A stretch of 5,215 nucleotides of DNA from Ferruginibacter sp. (GCA_025362765.1 JANYFI010000152.1:1-5215); one strand, 5' to 3'; shown: positions 1 to 5,215, counted from the first letter of the stretch. Numbers and translations are program-made. The notes: a model not told the origin generated them from the sequence alone.

Positions 1-386
1 TCCGGTCCATACCAGGGATCGGGTATATCGCGGTCTTCGCCGGGATGGACTACATTTAATAAAAGTTCTGCTTTATCATCTATGTATTTATTGCCGCTTA
101 TTTTTTTCATCTCCACCAGCACATCGCCGGCCATGGCGTAAATTTTATCAAAATGGTCAAAATCTTCTGGTATAAAACGACGGCATAATTGCTGGCTGAT
201 GTCTATTCCTTTTTTTTTAGCCACCCTTTGAGAAAGATAATGAGGCGCTTCGTTTACATGATACCCGTTTGTACCGGCACTGTCAACCGTCCAGTTTAAT
301 CCAGCCGCTATTATTTTTTGTTGCAAAACTCCTTCTGCAAGAGGACTCCGACAAATATTGCCAAGACAAACCATCAAAATTTTCAT
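1..386 (-). CDS. Low-molecular-weight protein tyrosine phosphatase (partial, C-terminus off the left edge)
   Basis: Cytoplasmic phosphatase of the LMW-PTP/ArsC-fold family, which removes phosphate from protein tyrosines and sometimes other phospho-substrates. Reading the minus strand from the ATG at 384-386 gives 128 codons with no stop. The N-terminus MKILMVCLGNICRSPLAEG contains the CX5R phosphate-binding loop, with nucleophile C7, R13 and S14. The last visible residues, DPWYGP (123-128), hold the family's general acid, D123. The family is usually about 150-160 residues, so some 25-35 are missing beyond the edge. The usual 'YAMD' segment reads IYAMAGD here, a small departure that may be lineage-typical. 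All catalytic residues are present, so it should be active. It is transcribed divergently from the TonB gene. The substrate cannot be read from the window, and no tyrosine kinase gene is visible. Confidence 0.95.
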   Translation of the reverse strand, partial: MKILMVCLGNICRSPLAEGVLQQKIIAAGLNWTVDSAGTNGYHVNEAPHYLSQRVAKKKGIDISQQLCRRFIPEDFDHFDKIYAMAGDVLVEMKKISGNKYIDDKAELLLNVVHPGEDRDIPDPWYGP

Positions 387-389
387 GCG

Positions 390-397
390 CAAATATA
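390..397 (-). promoter_or_regulatory. Candidate Bacteroidota -7 box for the phosphatase gene
   Basis: On the minus strand the sequence TATATTTG matches the Bacteroidota -7 consensus TAnnTTTG exactly. It ends only three bases (CGC) before the ATG, so transcription would begin at or next to the start codon and give a leaderless or almost leaderless mRNA. No TTG is found at the expected -33 distance, so the support is one good box plus the shared TTTGCGC context also seen before nuoA. Confidence 0.5.
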
Positions 398-484
398 GTT
401 AGTTGGTTTTTAGATAATCGTTACTGGTTTTGGGGATGGCAGTATGGAATTGATAGCAGGCAGCATCTTAGTATAAACGGCGCC

Positions 485-516
485 GGTTTTGACTTTCTTT
501 TAATCACATCAAAACC
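485..516 (+). promoter_or_regulatory. Possible hairpin in the leader of the TonB gene
   Basis: GGTTTTGA (485-492) and TCAAAACC (509-516) form a perfect 8-bp inverted repeat with a 16-nt loop. The 3' arm ends eight bases before the TonB start codon, so the fold could cover the ribosome-loading region. The same 3' arm region (AAAACCAAC, 511-519) is also a perfect complement of GTTGGTTTT at 402-410. The rest of the 387-524 intergenic region shows no convincing TAnnTTTG promoter for the TonB gene and no other gene. An 8-bp repeat in AT-rich DNA can arise by chance. Confidence 0.25.
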
Positions 517-524
517 AACAAACA

Positions 525-1322
525 ATGAACAGCGAAACAATCCTGCAAAGCGATGTATTAGACATTGTATTTGAAAAACGAAATAAACTGTATGGTGCGT
601 ATACTTTGCGTAAGTTTTATAATAACCGGTTATTTAAATCAATGGGGATAACGTTAGGGGTGGTAACATTTTTATGTGCTTTTACATTGATTCCCGAAAA
701 AAAACATGTTTTAATTGATTTTAACGAAACAGTTCTTATCAACATACAAGATCCCATGACAAAAGTGATACCTCCCAAAGAATTGCCTAAACCAAAAAAG
801 GTTATCATTCCTCAAAAAATTTTTGTGCCGCCAACAATAGTAGCTGATAATCAAAAAACAGATAGCGTCACTGAACTTAAACCACATGAAATGATAAGTG
901 GTCAAACGCTTGCTGGTACAGATAATGCGTACGCTATAATACAACCTGCGGGACTTGCCGGGGGCGGAGAACCATCTGCGCCATTAACGCCGGTGGTTGA
1001 CAAAACCATACCTACCGATCATCCTGATGTGCAGCCTGCTTATCCCGGAGGAATGGATGCTCTTCGCAGATTTTTAGAACATAATCTGGTAAACCCGACA
1101 GAAATGGAGGAAGGACAAATAGTAGCAGTCAATATAAAATTCGTGGTGGGTTATGATGGAAAGCTGCAGCAATTTGCGGTTGTAAAAGATGGCGGCAACA
1201 TTTTCAACAACGAGGTGATAAGGGTGTTGAAGAAAATGCCCGCCTGGATACCGGGTAAAACAAGTGGACAAAACGTAGCAGTGAATTTTGTTATTCCTAT
1301 AAAGTTTGTAGCGGCTGAATAA
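525..1322 (+). CDS. tonB: TonB-family energy transducer
   Basis: Inner-membrane-anchored protein that reaches across the periplasm and carries energy from an ExbB/ExbD proton channel to TonB-dependent outer-membrane transporters. The 265 residues show a cytoplasmic N-terminal segment with the Bacteroidota signature VFEKRNKLYGAYTLRKFY (15-32), one membrane helix (about 39-56), a Pro/Lys-rich stretch (about 77-103, PPKELPKPKK), a flexible Gly/Pro region (about 126-168), and the C-terminal TonB domain (about 170-262). That domain has YPGGMDALRRFLEHNL (173-188) and the typical MPAWIPGK motif (238-245). The first ATG after the intergenic gap is used, and the signature motif falls at the expected distance from it. 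There is no clear Shine-Dalgarno sequence, as is usual in this phylum. ExbB/ExbD genes are not next to it in the window. Bacteroidota genomes carry many TonB paralogues, so the symbol is a family-level label and the partner transporter is unknown. Confidence 0.93.
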   Translation: MNSETILQSDVLDIVFEKRNKLYGAYTLRKFYNNRLFKSMGITLGVVTFLCAFTLIPEKKHVLIDFNETVLINIQDPMTKVIPPKELPKPKKVIIPQKIFVPPTIVADNQKTDSVTELKPHEMISGQTLAGTDNAYAIIQPAGLAGGGEPSAPLTPVVDKTIPTDHPDVQPAYPGGMDALRRFLEHNLVNPTEMEEGQIVAVNIKFVVGYDGKLQQFAVVKDGGNIFNNEVIRVLKKMPAWIPGKTSGQNVAVNFVIPIKFVAAE

Positions 1323-1341
1323 TTATCCGTAATAAATTTTG

Positions 1342-1356
1342 TAATTTGCCCCTTTG
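1342..1356 (+). promoter_or_regulatory. Weak promoter-like sequence before the 85-residue membrane protein gene
   Basis: The 85-nt gap between the TonB stop and the next gene contains TAATTTG (1342-1348), one base short of the TAnnTTTG consensus, followed by TTTGCTC (1353-1359), which resembles the end of a -7 box. No well-placed TTG -33 element is seen, and no terminator hairpin follows the TonB gene. The downstream genes may therefore be read through from the TonB gene, from a weak internal promoter, or both. Confidence 0.2.
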
Positions 1357-1407
1357 CTCAATCCCCCTTGAAATAATTATAAACGCTTGCTAATTTATTA
1401 AAAAATT

Positions 1408-1665
1408 ATGGCACTGGAAGAATTTGAGAACGAGCCTTTAACGGAAAGGGAAAAGGGAATGATACGGATGCGTTCCATCACTAATTATGGAATGGGATTT
1501 TTTATGGTAGTGGTAGGTTTCTTTTTTATGTTTCCTACCAGTTATACCCATGCGTATATTGAGCAATATGACCCCACCATGATTAAACTATTTGCCGCAG
1601 TATGCTGGTTATATGGCGGTTTCAGAATTTACAGGGGATATAAAAAAAATTACTTCAGAAATTGA
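1408..1665 (+). CDS. Small membrane protein with two predicted transmembrane segments, function unknown
   Basis: I do not recognise a named family for this 85-residue protein. It has a charged, acidic N-terminus (EEFENEPLTEREK, residues 4-16), a first hydrophobic helix at about 27-43 (rich in Phe, Met, Val and Gly), a short polar loop (about 44-57, with PTSYTHAYIEQYDP), a second hydrophobic segment at about 58-75 (MIKLFAAVCWLYGGFRIY), and a basic tail ending KKNYFRN. The positive-inside pattern is compatible with both ends in the cytoplasm. The ATG follows an AT-rich tract with no clear Shine-Dalgarno sequence. Its stop lies 11 bases before the preferred start of the next gene, so the two are probably co-transcribed. 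Lying between TonB and a periplasmic binding lipoprotein, it may be an accessory envelope factor, but that rests on position alone. Confidence 0.8.
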   Translation: MALEEFENEPLTEREKGMIRMRSITNYGMGFFMVVVGFFFMFPTSYTHAYIEQYDPTMIKLFAAVCWLYGGFRIYRGYKKNYFRN

Positions 1666-1668
1666 GGG
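1664..1668 (+). promoter_or_regulatory. Ribosome binding site deciding the start of the PstS-like gene
   Basis: GAGGG overlaps the TGA stop of the preceding gene and sits eight bases before the ATG at 1677. This supports ATG 1677 over the longer TTG start at 1662, which has no such sequence upstream and overlaps the previous gene. The ATG 1677 start also leaves a compact lipoprotein signal peptide. It is the clearest Shine-Dalgarno-like site in the window and suggests translation coupled to the 85-residue protein. Confidence 0.5.
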
Positions 1669-1676
1669 CGATAACA

Positions 1677-2618
1677 ATGCATAAGATGGCAGTAAACACA
1701 TTGTGTGGTATGCTCAGTGTAGTTTTAATAATAGCTGGCTGTCAGCCACAAAAGAAAACCAAGGTTTTTGATTCGCCCACCAATGGCAGTATTAACATAA
1801 GTGTAGATGAATCGTTTAAACCAGTAATTGATGAACAGGTAAAAATGTTTGAAGCATCTTATCCCGATACAAAAATTAACGTGCATTATAAACCTGAAGC
1901 AGACTGTATAAAAGATATCTTAAAAGATTCTGCCACCAGGCTGGTAATTGTTACCCGTGGATTGAATAGCAAGGAGGAACATTATTTTCAGGATTCGATG
2001 GATTATGTTCCCAGGTGGGATAAAATAGCCACGGACGCAATTGCGATTGTTGTAAATATAAATAGTACTGATACTATGTTTACCCTTAAACGCCTGCAGG
2101 ATCAGCTATCTGGCCGCACAGCCAATAAAGGGCCGATAGTATTTGATGGGCTAAGCGCTACGAGCATTGTACGGTTTGCCATTGACAGTATTTTAAAAGG
2201 CGGAAGTTTTGATACCAGTGTGGTAAAGGCGGTAAGAGGCAGCAAAGCGGTGTTGGATTATGTGGCATCAGACGTAAATGCAATAGGGTTGGTGGGTATA
2301 AGCTGGATAGGAAATCCGGAAGATACCGCACAGATGAACAGGTTAAAGAAGGTAAAGATAACTTTTGTAAAATGTGATATTTGCGACGACTTGCCTTATG
2401 TAAAGCCAAACCAGTTAAGCATTCTTACAAAAAGATATCCTTTGGTACGAGGCTTGTATTATATTTTGAAAGAAAATTACAGTGGGCTTGGTGCCGGCTT
2501 CGTAGATTTTATGCAATTTGAAAGAGGGCAACTTATTTTTAAAAGGGCTTATCTTGGATCGAGTAAAATTGGCTTTGCTATTAGGAGTGTAAAAATTAAT
2601 GAAAAATTAGTAAAATAA
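1677..2618 (+). CDS. PstS-like periplasmic substrate-binding lipoprotein
   Basis: The 313-residue protein begins with a lipoprotein signal peptide: a hydrophobic core then lipobox IAGC, with C22 the predicted lipidated cysteine. It should be membrane-anchored, facing the periplasm or possibly the cell surface. The mature part resembles the PstS/PBP-like phosphate-binding fold: GSINISVDESFKPVIDEQ (37-54) as the first strand and helix, KIATDAIAIVVN (116-127) matching the family's 'iA.DgIavvvN' segment, KRYPLVRGLYYI (252-263), and FMQFERGQLIFKRAYL (278-293). The Ser/Gly/Thr-rich ligand loops of true phosphate binders are altered: the region expected to read like DGSGT is FDGLSATSIVRF (156-167). 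Phosphate binding is therefore uncertain. A CDIC pair (233-236) is unusual for the fold. No pstC, pstA or pstB gene is nearby, so it looks like an orphan binding protein tied to the TonB gene rather than an ABC importer subunit. An alternative TTG start at 1662 would add five residues. Confidence 0.85.
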   Translation: MHKMAVNTLCGMLSVVLIIAGCQPQKKTKVFDSPTNGSINISVDESFKPVIDEQVKMFEASYPDTKINVHYKPEADCIKDILKDSATRLVIVTRGLNSKEEHYFQDSMDYVPRWDKIATDAIAIVVNINSTDTMFTLKRLQDQLSGRTANKGPIVFDGLSATSIVRFAIDSILKGGSFDTSVVKAVRGSKAVLDYVASDVNAIGLVGISWIGNPEDTAQMNRLKKVKITFVKCDICDDLPYVKPNQLSILTKRYPLVRGLYYILKENYSGLGAGFVDFMQFERGQLIFKRAYLGSSKIGFAIRSVKINEKLVK

Positions 2619-2629
2619 TACAAAAGGTT

Positions 2630-2662
2630 TTTGTCAATTAGGTATAAAATTAATTATCATTG
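2630..2662 (+). promoter_or_regulatory. Candidate promoter for the TPR gene
   Basis: TTTG (2630-2633) and TATCATTG (2655-2662) resemble the Bacteroidota -33 and -7 boxes. The -7 box has one mismatch to TAnnTTTG, and the spacer between them is 21 nt. It lies in the 67-nt gap between the PstS-like gene and the TPR gene and would give a leader of roughly 20 nt. The gap has no strong terminator: only a 6-bp stem (ACAAAA/TTTTGT, near 2619-2633) without a following U-run. Read-through from upstream therefore remains likely alongside this promoter. Confidence 0.35.
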
Positions 2663-2685
2663 TAAAGTAATAATTGTAACGCAAA

Positions 2686-4341
2686 ATGAAAAAAATGAAA
2701 TTAGGGATACTGTTTTTGGCTGTTTTGTTGCTTTCTGCCAATGTGAAAGCACAAACAATTGACCAGGGTAAGAGTTTGTTGTATTATGAGAAGTTTAAAA
2801 GTGCGAAAGTAGTTTTTGAAAAGCTTGTTACAGCAAATGCCAATGATGTAGATGCGGTTTATTGGCTGGGCCAATCGATGATAACACCGGACGAAAAAAC
2901 CGCCAAAGATGTTGCTGACGCAAAAGCGCTGTATCAAAAAACCTTGCTTGCCAATAGTAACAGTCCATTGTTGCTTGCAGGTATCGGCCATATTGAGTTG
3001 CTTGAAGGAAACGACCAGGATGCGAGAAATCATTTTGAAACAGCCATTAGTCTGTCACAGGGAAAAAGTGTACCAGTGCTGAATGCAGTAGGATTCGCTA
3101 ATGTGAACGCCAAAAACGGCGATGCCGCATATGCTATAGATAAATTGAAACAGGCTGCCGCTACAAAAAAAATGAACGATCCTGATGTTTATGTAAACCT
3201 GGGTGATGCGTACAAAAAAACAGGCGATGGTGGACAGGCGCAAATAGCTTACGAGGCTGCACTGGCAATCAATCCAAAATATGCCAGGGCTTCTTACCGA
3301 ATTGGTAAAATTTATCAAACGCAAGGGGTAGCGCAGGAAGAAATTTATATGAAGTATTACAACCAGGCGATTGCGGAAGATGCTACGTATGCACCTGTGT
3401 ATGAAAATTTGTACAACTTGTTTTATGCTACTGATGTTCCAAAATCTGCTCAGTATCTCGATAAATATATTGCCAATACAGAAGATGATCCTAAAAATTG
3501 TTACTTAAGGGCTTCTATTTTATACGCACAGGCATTATTTGCAGACGCTATTAAAAAAGCCGATGAATGTATTGGAAGTAATGCTTCCCCTTATCCAAAA
3601 TTATATGGCATTAAGGCCTATGCATACAATAAATTGAAAGATTCAGTGAATGCCAAAGCCTCATTTGAAAAATATTTTCAAACAGCGGATACGGCTATCA
3701 TTGGAATGGGCGATTATTCAACCTACGCCTCTGTATTGCTCAAGTTTCCAGGGAATGATTCCATTGCGGGAACCTTTGTTGACAAAGCTGTTGCGCTTGA
3801 CACAGTGGAAGCCAATAAAGTAAATTATTTAAAAACAATGGCATTCAGTTATGAAGCGGAGAAAAAATATAAAGACGCCGCAGACTGGTATAATAAAGTG
3901 GTGAAAGTAAAAAAGAACCCAGGTAAGGTTGATATGTACAATGCTGGTTACAATTATTTTAGAACCGGCAATTTCACCACTGCAATTGACGTTTTTAATT
4001 TGTATAGTGAAAAATACCCGGATGATGCTTTTGGATATTATATGAGTGCCAAAGCCAAATGGGGAATTGACTCTTTGGGAGCACAGGCGCTTGCGAACCC
4101 TGATTTTGAAAAAGCGATTACTGTTGGCCTGGCTGATAGTGTTAAATACAAAAATCAGCTGGTTGGCAGTTATAAATATTTTGTAGCGTATTATGCGAAT
4201 GTTAAAAAGGACATCCCTAAAGCAATTGAGTATTGCGACAAAATTTTATCGCTTGATCCTGCCGATGCAGAAGCGATCAATAACAAGGCTGCATTAACGG
4301 CTCCTGCCAGGCCAGCTTCCCCCGCTAAGAAAAAACCATAA
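2686..4341 (+). CDS. Exported tetratricopeptide-repeat (TPR) protein
   Basis: The 551-residue protein has a classic Sec signal peptide: MKKMK, a hydrophobic core (LGILFLAVLLLS), and a likely signal peptidase I site after VKA at residue 22. The rest is almost entirely helical repeats of the TPR type. Clear ones begin near residue 28 (YYEKFKSAKVVFEKLV), 166 (DPDVYVNLGDAYKKTG with the following QIAYEAALAINP), in the middle section (YLRASILYAQALFADAIKKA), and near the end (AADWYNKVVKV, then NAGYNYFRTGNFTTAIDVF, then KAIEYCDKILSLDPADAEA). A Pro/Ala/Lys tail (TAPARPASPAKKKP) closes the protein. TPR arrays are protein-binding scaffolds, so it probably assembles or bridges envelope proteins in the periplasm. 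No enzyme domain is visible. It is the last gene before a strong terminator, and its position after the TonB and PstS-like genes suggests a shared role. The partner is unknown. Confidence 0.9.
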   Translation: MKKMKLGILFLAVLLLSANVKAQTIDQGKSLLYYEKFKSAKVVFEKLVTANANDVDAVYWLGQSMITPDEKTAKDVADAKALYQKTLLANSNSPLLLAGIGHIELLEGNDQDARNHFETAISLSQGKSVPVLNAVGFANVNAKNGDAAYAIDKLKQAAATKKMNDPDVYVNLGDAYKKTGDGGQAQIAYEAALAINPKYARASYRIGKIYQTQGVAQEEIYMKYYNQAIAEDATYAPVYENLYNLFYATDVPKSAQYLDKYIANTEDDPKNCYLRASILYAQALFADAIKKADECIGSNASPYPKLYGIKAYAYNKLKDSVNAKASFEKYFQTADTAIIGMGDYSTYASVLLKFPGNDSIAGTFVDKAVALDTVEANKVNYLKTMAFSYEAEKKYKDAADWYNKVVKVKKNPGKVDMYNAGYNYFRTGNFTTAIDVFNLYSEKYPDDAFGYYMSAKAKWGIDSLGAQALANPDFEKAITVGLADSVKYKNQLVGSYKYFVAYYANVKKDIPKAIEYCDKILSLDPADAEAINNKAALTAPARPASPAKKKP

Positions 4342-4358
4342 AAAATAATTTAAGAAAT

Positions 4359-4398
4359 AAAATCCCTCTTCCGGCAGGAATGAGGGATTTTTCTTTTT
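4359..4398 (+). terminator. Strong intrinsic terminator after the TPR gene
   Basis: AAAATCCCTC (4359-4368) pairs perfectly over 10 bp with GAGGGATTTT (4382-4391). Inside it TTCC (4369-4372) pairs with GGAA (4377-4380) around a GGCA loop, with a single unpaired T at 4381. The hairpin runs into TTCTTTTT, giving a U-rich tail. The stem is flanked by A-rich and T-rich sides, so it could also work on the opposite strand. It separates the TonB-to-TPR block from the complex I operon. Confidence 0.9.
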
Positions 4399-4409
4399 AA
4401 ATCGTACGA

Positions 4410-4439
4410 TTGTTATTTGGTTTACCTGCCTTACTTTTG
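4410..4439 (+). promoter_or_regulatory. Promoter of the complex I (nuo) operon
   Basis: TTG at 4410-4412 and TACTTTTG at 4432-4439 are separated by exactly 19 nt and match the Bacteroidota consensus (TTG at -33, TAnnTTTG at -7). The -7 box ends four bases (CGCT) before the nuoA ATG at 4444. The predicted transcription start is therefore at or beside the start codon, which implies a leaderless nuoA message. This also argues against the in-frame TTG at 4417 as a start, since it lies inside the promoter. Confidence 0.75.
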
Positions 4440-4443
4440 CGCT

Positions 4444-4839
4444 ATGCATTTTTTCATTTTACAAGCCAATACTGTTAACAATGCGACAAATTATTTACCT
4501 ATTGTGTTGCAATTGGTGTTTGCAGTAGGTTTTATTGCCACTATGATGGGCCTCACACACTATTTTGGTCCTAAAAGAAAAACATCTGACAAATTACAAA
4601 ATTTTGAAAGCGGCATAGAAATCAAAGGCAATGCCCGTCAGCCAATGGCCATAAAATATTTTTTGGTGGCGATTTTATTTGTATTGTTTGATGTGGAAGT
4701 TATCTTTTTTTATCCTTACGCAGTTAATTTCCGGGAATTGGGATGGAGTGGCTTTGGCGCAGTGCTAATGTTTGTAGCGCTTTTTATGGCTGGATTTATT
4801 TATATCATAAAAAAAGGAGCTTTGGATTGGGAAGATTAG
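4444..4839 (+). CDS. nuoA: NADH-quinone oxidoreductase subunit A (NuoA)
   Basis: Small membrane subunit of respiratory complex I, equivalent to mitochondrial ND3. It helps form the junction between the peripheral arm and the membrane arm near the quinone site. The 131-residue protein has three hydrophobic segments: about 16-37, about 72-92, and about 98-119. The conserved loop after the first contains FGPKRK and NFESGIEIKGNARQP, and the second helix contains the hallmark LFVLFDVEVIFFYPYAV. The usual YECG cysteine of mitochondrial ND3 is FESG here, as in several bacterial NuoA proteins. The ATG at 4444 is preferred over an upstream in-frame TTG at 4417 because the promoter lies between them. 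It is the first gene of the nuo operon, with nuoB following after an unusually long 117-nt gap. Confidence 0.95.
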   Translation: MHFFILQANTVNNATNYLPIVLQLVFAVGFIATMMGLTHYFGPKRKTSDKLQNFESGIEIKGNARQPMAIKYFLVAILFVLFDVEVIFFYPYAVNFRELGWSGFGAVLMFVALFMAGFIYIIKKGALDWED

Positions 4840-4844
4840 CAAAG

Positions 4845-4946
4845 TGAAAATTGGCAAATTCGAAGATGTGAAAATGCAACAAACTTTGTAGAAAACTGTT
4901 TTAATAAAGTATCAATTTTCCGAATTGAGCCATTTTTGAATTTTCA
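4845..4946. repeat. Interrupted palindrome in the nuoA-nuoB gap
   Basis: The left arm, TGAAAATT-GGC-AAATTCG (4845-4862), is matched in inverted order by the right arm, CGAATT (4921-4926), GCC (4929-4931) and AATTTTCA (4939-4946). That gives three paired blocks of 8, 3 and 6 bp, with a 7-nt bulge (4932-4938) and a 2-nt offset. The arms enclose about 58 nt. GTGAAAAT also occurs twice as a direct repeat (4844-4851 and 4868-4875). The ends look like a small, non-coding, mobile or repetitive AT-rich element of the kind seen between Bacteroidota genes. An RNA structure that tunes nuoB expression is an alternative. No open reading frame or good promoter lies inside. Confidence 0.5.
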
Positions 4947-4956
4947 AATTAAAATT

Positions 4957-5215
4957 ATGCGTCCGGTACAATATAATACAAAACTTAAAACAGTAGAAGC
5001 TCCTGAGGGTATGATGGGAGATGGGTTTATGGCTACTTCGCTCGAAAAAGTAGTGGGGCTTGCCCGTAAAAATTCTATCTGGCCTTTACCCTTTGCCACT
5101 TCATGTTGCGGAATCGAATTTATGGCCACTGCGGCAAGTCATTATGATATCGCCCGTTTTGGTGCAGAACGCATGAGTTTTTCTCCCCGCCAGTGCGATT
5201 TATTAATGGTAATGG
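4957..5215 (+). CDS. nuoB: NADH-quinone oxidoreductase subunit B (NuoB), partial at the right edge
   Basis: Peripheral-arm subunit of complex I (PSST in mitochondria) that holds iron-sulphur cluster N2, the last electron carrier before quinone. The 86 visible codons start MRPVQYNTKLKTVEAPEG and contain SIWPLPFATSCCGIEFMA (40-57), whose paired C50 and C51 supply two of the four cluster ligands. ARFGAERMSFSPRQCDLLMV (66-85) follows, a hallmark of the family. The remaining cluster cysteines lie past the window edge. The ATG at 4957 is the first plausible start after the nuoA stop and puts the CCGIEF motif at a normal distance from the N-terminus. No Shine-Dalgarno sequence is visible in the AT-rich upstream stretch. 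The rest of the nuo operon presumably continues to the right. Confidence 0.96.
   Translation, partial: MRPVQYNTKLKTVEAPEGMMGDGFMATSLEKVVGLARKNSIWPLPFATSCCGIEFMATAASHYDIARFGAERMSFSPRQCDLLMVM

Noticed and set aside
269..574. Plus-strand open frame of 101 codons across the phosphatase 5' end and the intergenic region
   Set aside because: It is antisense to a clear phosphatase N-terminus with its catalytic loop, overlaps the TonB start, and has a low-complexity, Cys/Trp-rich translation with no family resemblance.
1662..1676. TTG start adding five residues to the PstS-like protein
   Set aside because: It overlaps the preceding stop and lacks a Shine-Dalgarno sequence, while ATG 1677 has GAGGG at good spacing and gives a normal lipoprotein signal.
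2158..2409. Minus-strand open frame inside the PstS-like gene
   Set aside because: It is a shadow of a well-supported gene, with a Leu/Pro/Ser-rich composition and no recognisable motif. The same applies to the minus-strand frames at 617-808, 711-944, 1074-1271, 2701-3033, 3055-3324 and 4944-5129.
2619..2633. Possible terminator after the PstS-like gene
   Set aside because: The stem is only about six A-T-rich base pairs with a three-base loop and no U-run, too weak to call.
4417..4443. TTG start adding nine residues to NuoA
   Set aside because: These bases contain the predicted -7 box and spacer of the nuo promoter, so they would not be transcribed, and the extra residues do not resemble NuoA N-termini.
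4609..4620. NuoA has FESG instead of YECG, apparently missing a conserved cysteine
   Set aside because: Bacterial NuoA proteins, including that of E. coli as I recall it, commonly carry FESG here, so it is not a defect.
1..5215. CRISPR arrays, transposases, tRNA or rRNA genes, toxin-antitoxin or defence genes
   Set aside because: No spaced direct-repeat array, no transposase or integrase motifs, no tRNA-like cloverleaf and no recognisable defence domain was seen on either strand.

Overview
The window is a stretch of ordinary chromosome from a Bacteroidota bacterium, most likely a member of the Chitinophagaceae or a close relative. The clues are an AT-rich base composition with AT-rich gaps, start codons mostly without a strong Shine-Dalgarno sequence, promoter-like boxes of the Bacteroidota type (TTG, about 19-21 nt, TAnnTTTG), and a TonB protein with the N-terminal signature (FEKRNKLYGAYTLR) typical of that phylum. 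The family-level placement is an inference from recalled resemblance, not from a search.

Layout: (1) Positions 1-386, minus strand, carry the first 128 codons of a low-molecular-weight protein tyrosine phosphatase that runs off the left edge. (2) Positions 387-524 are a divergent intergenic region. (3) Positions 525-4341, plus strand, hold four co-directional genes: a TonB-family energy transducer, an 85-residue protein with two membrane segments, a PstS-like substrate-binding lipoprotein, and an exported TPR-repeat protein. A strong intrinsic terminator follows at 4359-4398. (4) From 4410 to the right edge is the start of a respiratory complex I (NADH:quinone oxidoreductase) operon: a well-matched promoter, nuoA, a 117-nt gap built around an interrupted palindrome, and the first 86 codons of nuoB.

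How the genes may work together: TonB spans the periplasm and passes proton-motive-force energy to outer-membrane transporters. The PstS-like lipoprotein and the TPR protein carry export signals and should act outside the inner membrane, so the block looks like an envelope module for transport or sensing. No exbB/exbD or pstCAB genes lie in the window, so the energising partners must be elsewhere. Complex I, encoded just downstream, builds proton motive force, but the terminator and separate promoter argue against direct co-transcription.

I see no rRNA, tRNA, CRISPR array, transposase or prophage gene, and no clearly new defence or mobile system. The points most worth a second look are the poorly characterised TonB/small membrane protein/PstS-like/TPR block, the apparently leaderless starts of the phosphatase and nuoA, and the palindromic element splitting nuoA from nuoB.
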